DNA of 5,753 nucleotides, taken from the NCBI GenBank assembly GCA_021795795.1, contig JAJYPA010000521.1:1-5753 (forward strand). Reading direction: 5' to 3'. The position numbers and the translations under genes were made by a program. Shown here in pieces: positions 5,750 to 5,753 of the stretch. The notes beneath the pieces were generated by a model that was not told the DNA's origin, ran no database searches, and saw nothing but the letters and a program-made list of their open reading frames with translations. The DNA is from Pseudomonadota bacterium. GTDB taxonomy: Bacteria; Pseudomonadota; Gammaproteobacteria; Halothiobacillales; Halothiobacillaceae. Within the stretch, counting starts at the first letter, position 1; every line of letters starts with the position of its first letter.

Positions 5750-5753
5750 ATCG
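5684..5753. repeat. Right arm of 70-bp imperfect inverted repeat
   Basis: Partner of 5067-5136. It encodes the C-terminus of the plus-strand maturase fragment and runs into domain V. The window ends inside this arm, so its true length is unknown. Confidence 0.9.
5735..5753 (+). ncRNA. Group II intron domain V, 5' half (cut by window end)
   Basis: GAGCCCGGTGCGTGAATCG begins with the GAGC that carries the AGC catalytic triad and reaches a GAAT loop. It corresponds to the 5' strand and loop of the domain V hairpin seen complete on the minus strand at 5053-5085. The maturase stop codon TGA (5747-5749) falls inside it. The pairing 3' strand and domain VI should follow within about 60 bp beyond the window. 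Confidence 0.6.

Noticed and set aside
1..5753. CRISPR array, tRNA, rRNA, toxin-antitoxin or defence genes
   Set aside because: There are no regularly spaced repeats, no cloverleaf-like sequence and no defence-family motif. The only reverse transcriptase fragment carries group II maturase motifs, so it is not a retron or defence RT.

Overview
The window is a run of exopolysaccharide (EPS/capsule) assembly genes, all on the + strand, that ends in broken genes and group II intron debris. The high-GC coding style, the separate bacterial tyrosine kinase, and the GalE/Ugd/MOP-flippase content suggest a proteobacterium. An Acidithiobacillus- or Thiobacillus-like chemolithotroph is my low-confidence guess; nothing here fixes the species.

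Layout. Positions 2-610 hold the C-terminal catalytic half of a CpsD/Wzc-type tyrosine autokinase with a tyrosine-glycine repeat tail (5' end outside the window). It overlaps a complete CpsB/YwqE-type PHP-family phosphatase (610-1368). That gene overlaps a galE (from 1365) by ATGA, so the three look translationally coupled. The galE carries three separate lesions: the catalytic Tyr is replaced by Asn, two residues are inserted by a 6-bp tandem duplication, and a premature TAG leaves about 24 recognisable codons downstream. Next come a UDP-glucose dehydrogenase remnant (2401-2789) with a 1-nt deletion in its Rossmann motif and only its first ~130 residues, and then the C-terminal ~100 residues of a second, divergent cpsB (about 2814-3125). 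A full-length MOP/Wzx-type flippase follows (3118-4440). It is visibly more AT-rich than the first three genes.

After the flippase, a glycosyltransferase gene starts at about 4503 and loses its family sequence after about 4690. A strong hairpin with a short T run (4749-4781) lies just before a GTGTG motif that looks like a group II intron 5' end (4786). From there to the window end is a composite intron remnant: an apparent 5' RNA segment on + (4786-5012), the 3' tail of a different intron copy on - (5013-5136), and then on + the C-terminal half of an intron reverse transcriptase/maturase (5141-5749), which has an internal stop and runs into a domain V that the window cuts off. The two tails form a 70-bp imperfect inverted repeat.

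Together: the kinase and phosphatase would control polymer length and export, GalE and Ugd would supply UDP-Gal and UDP-GlcA, the glycosyltransferase would build the repeat unit, and the flippase would move it across the inner membrane. Here the two sugar-nucleotide genes, the second cpsB and the glycosyltransferase are all broken, while the kinase (as far as visible), the first phosphatase and the flippase look intact. The locus looks like an EPS cluster in decay through point mutation, deletion and intron insertion.
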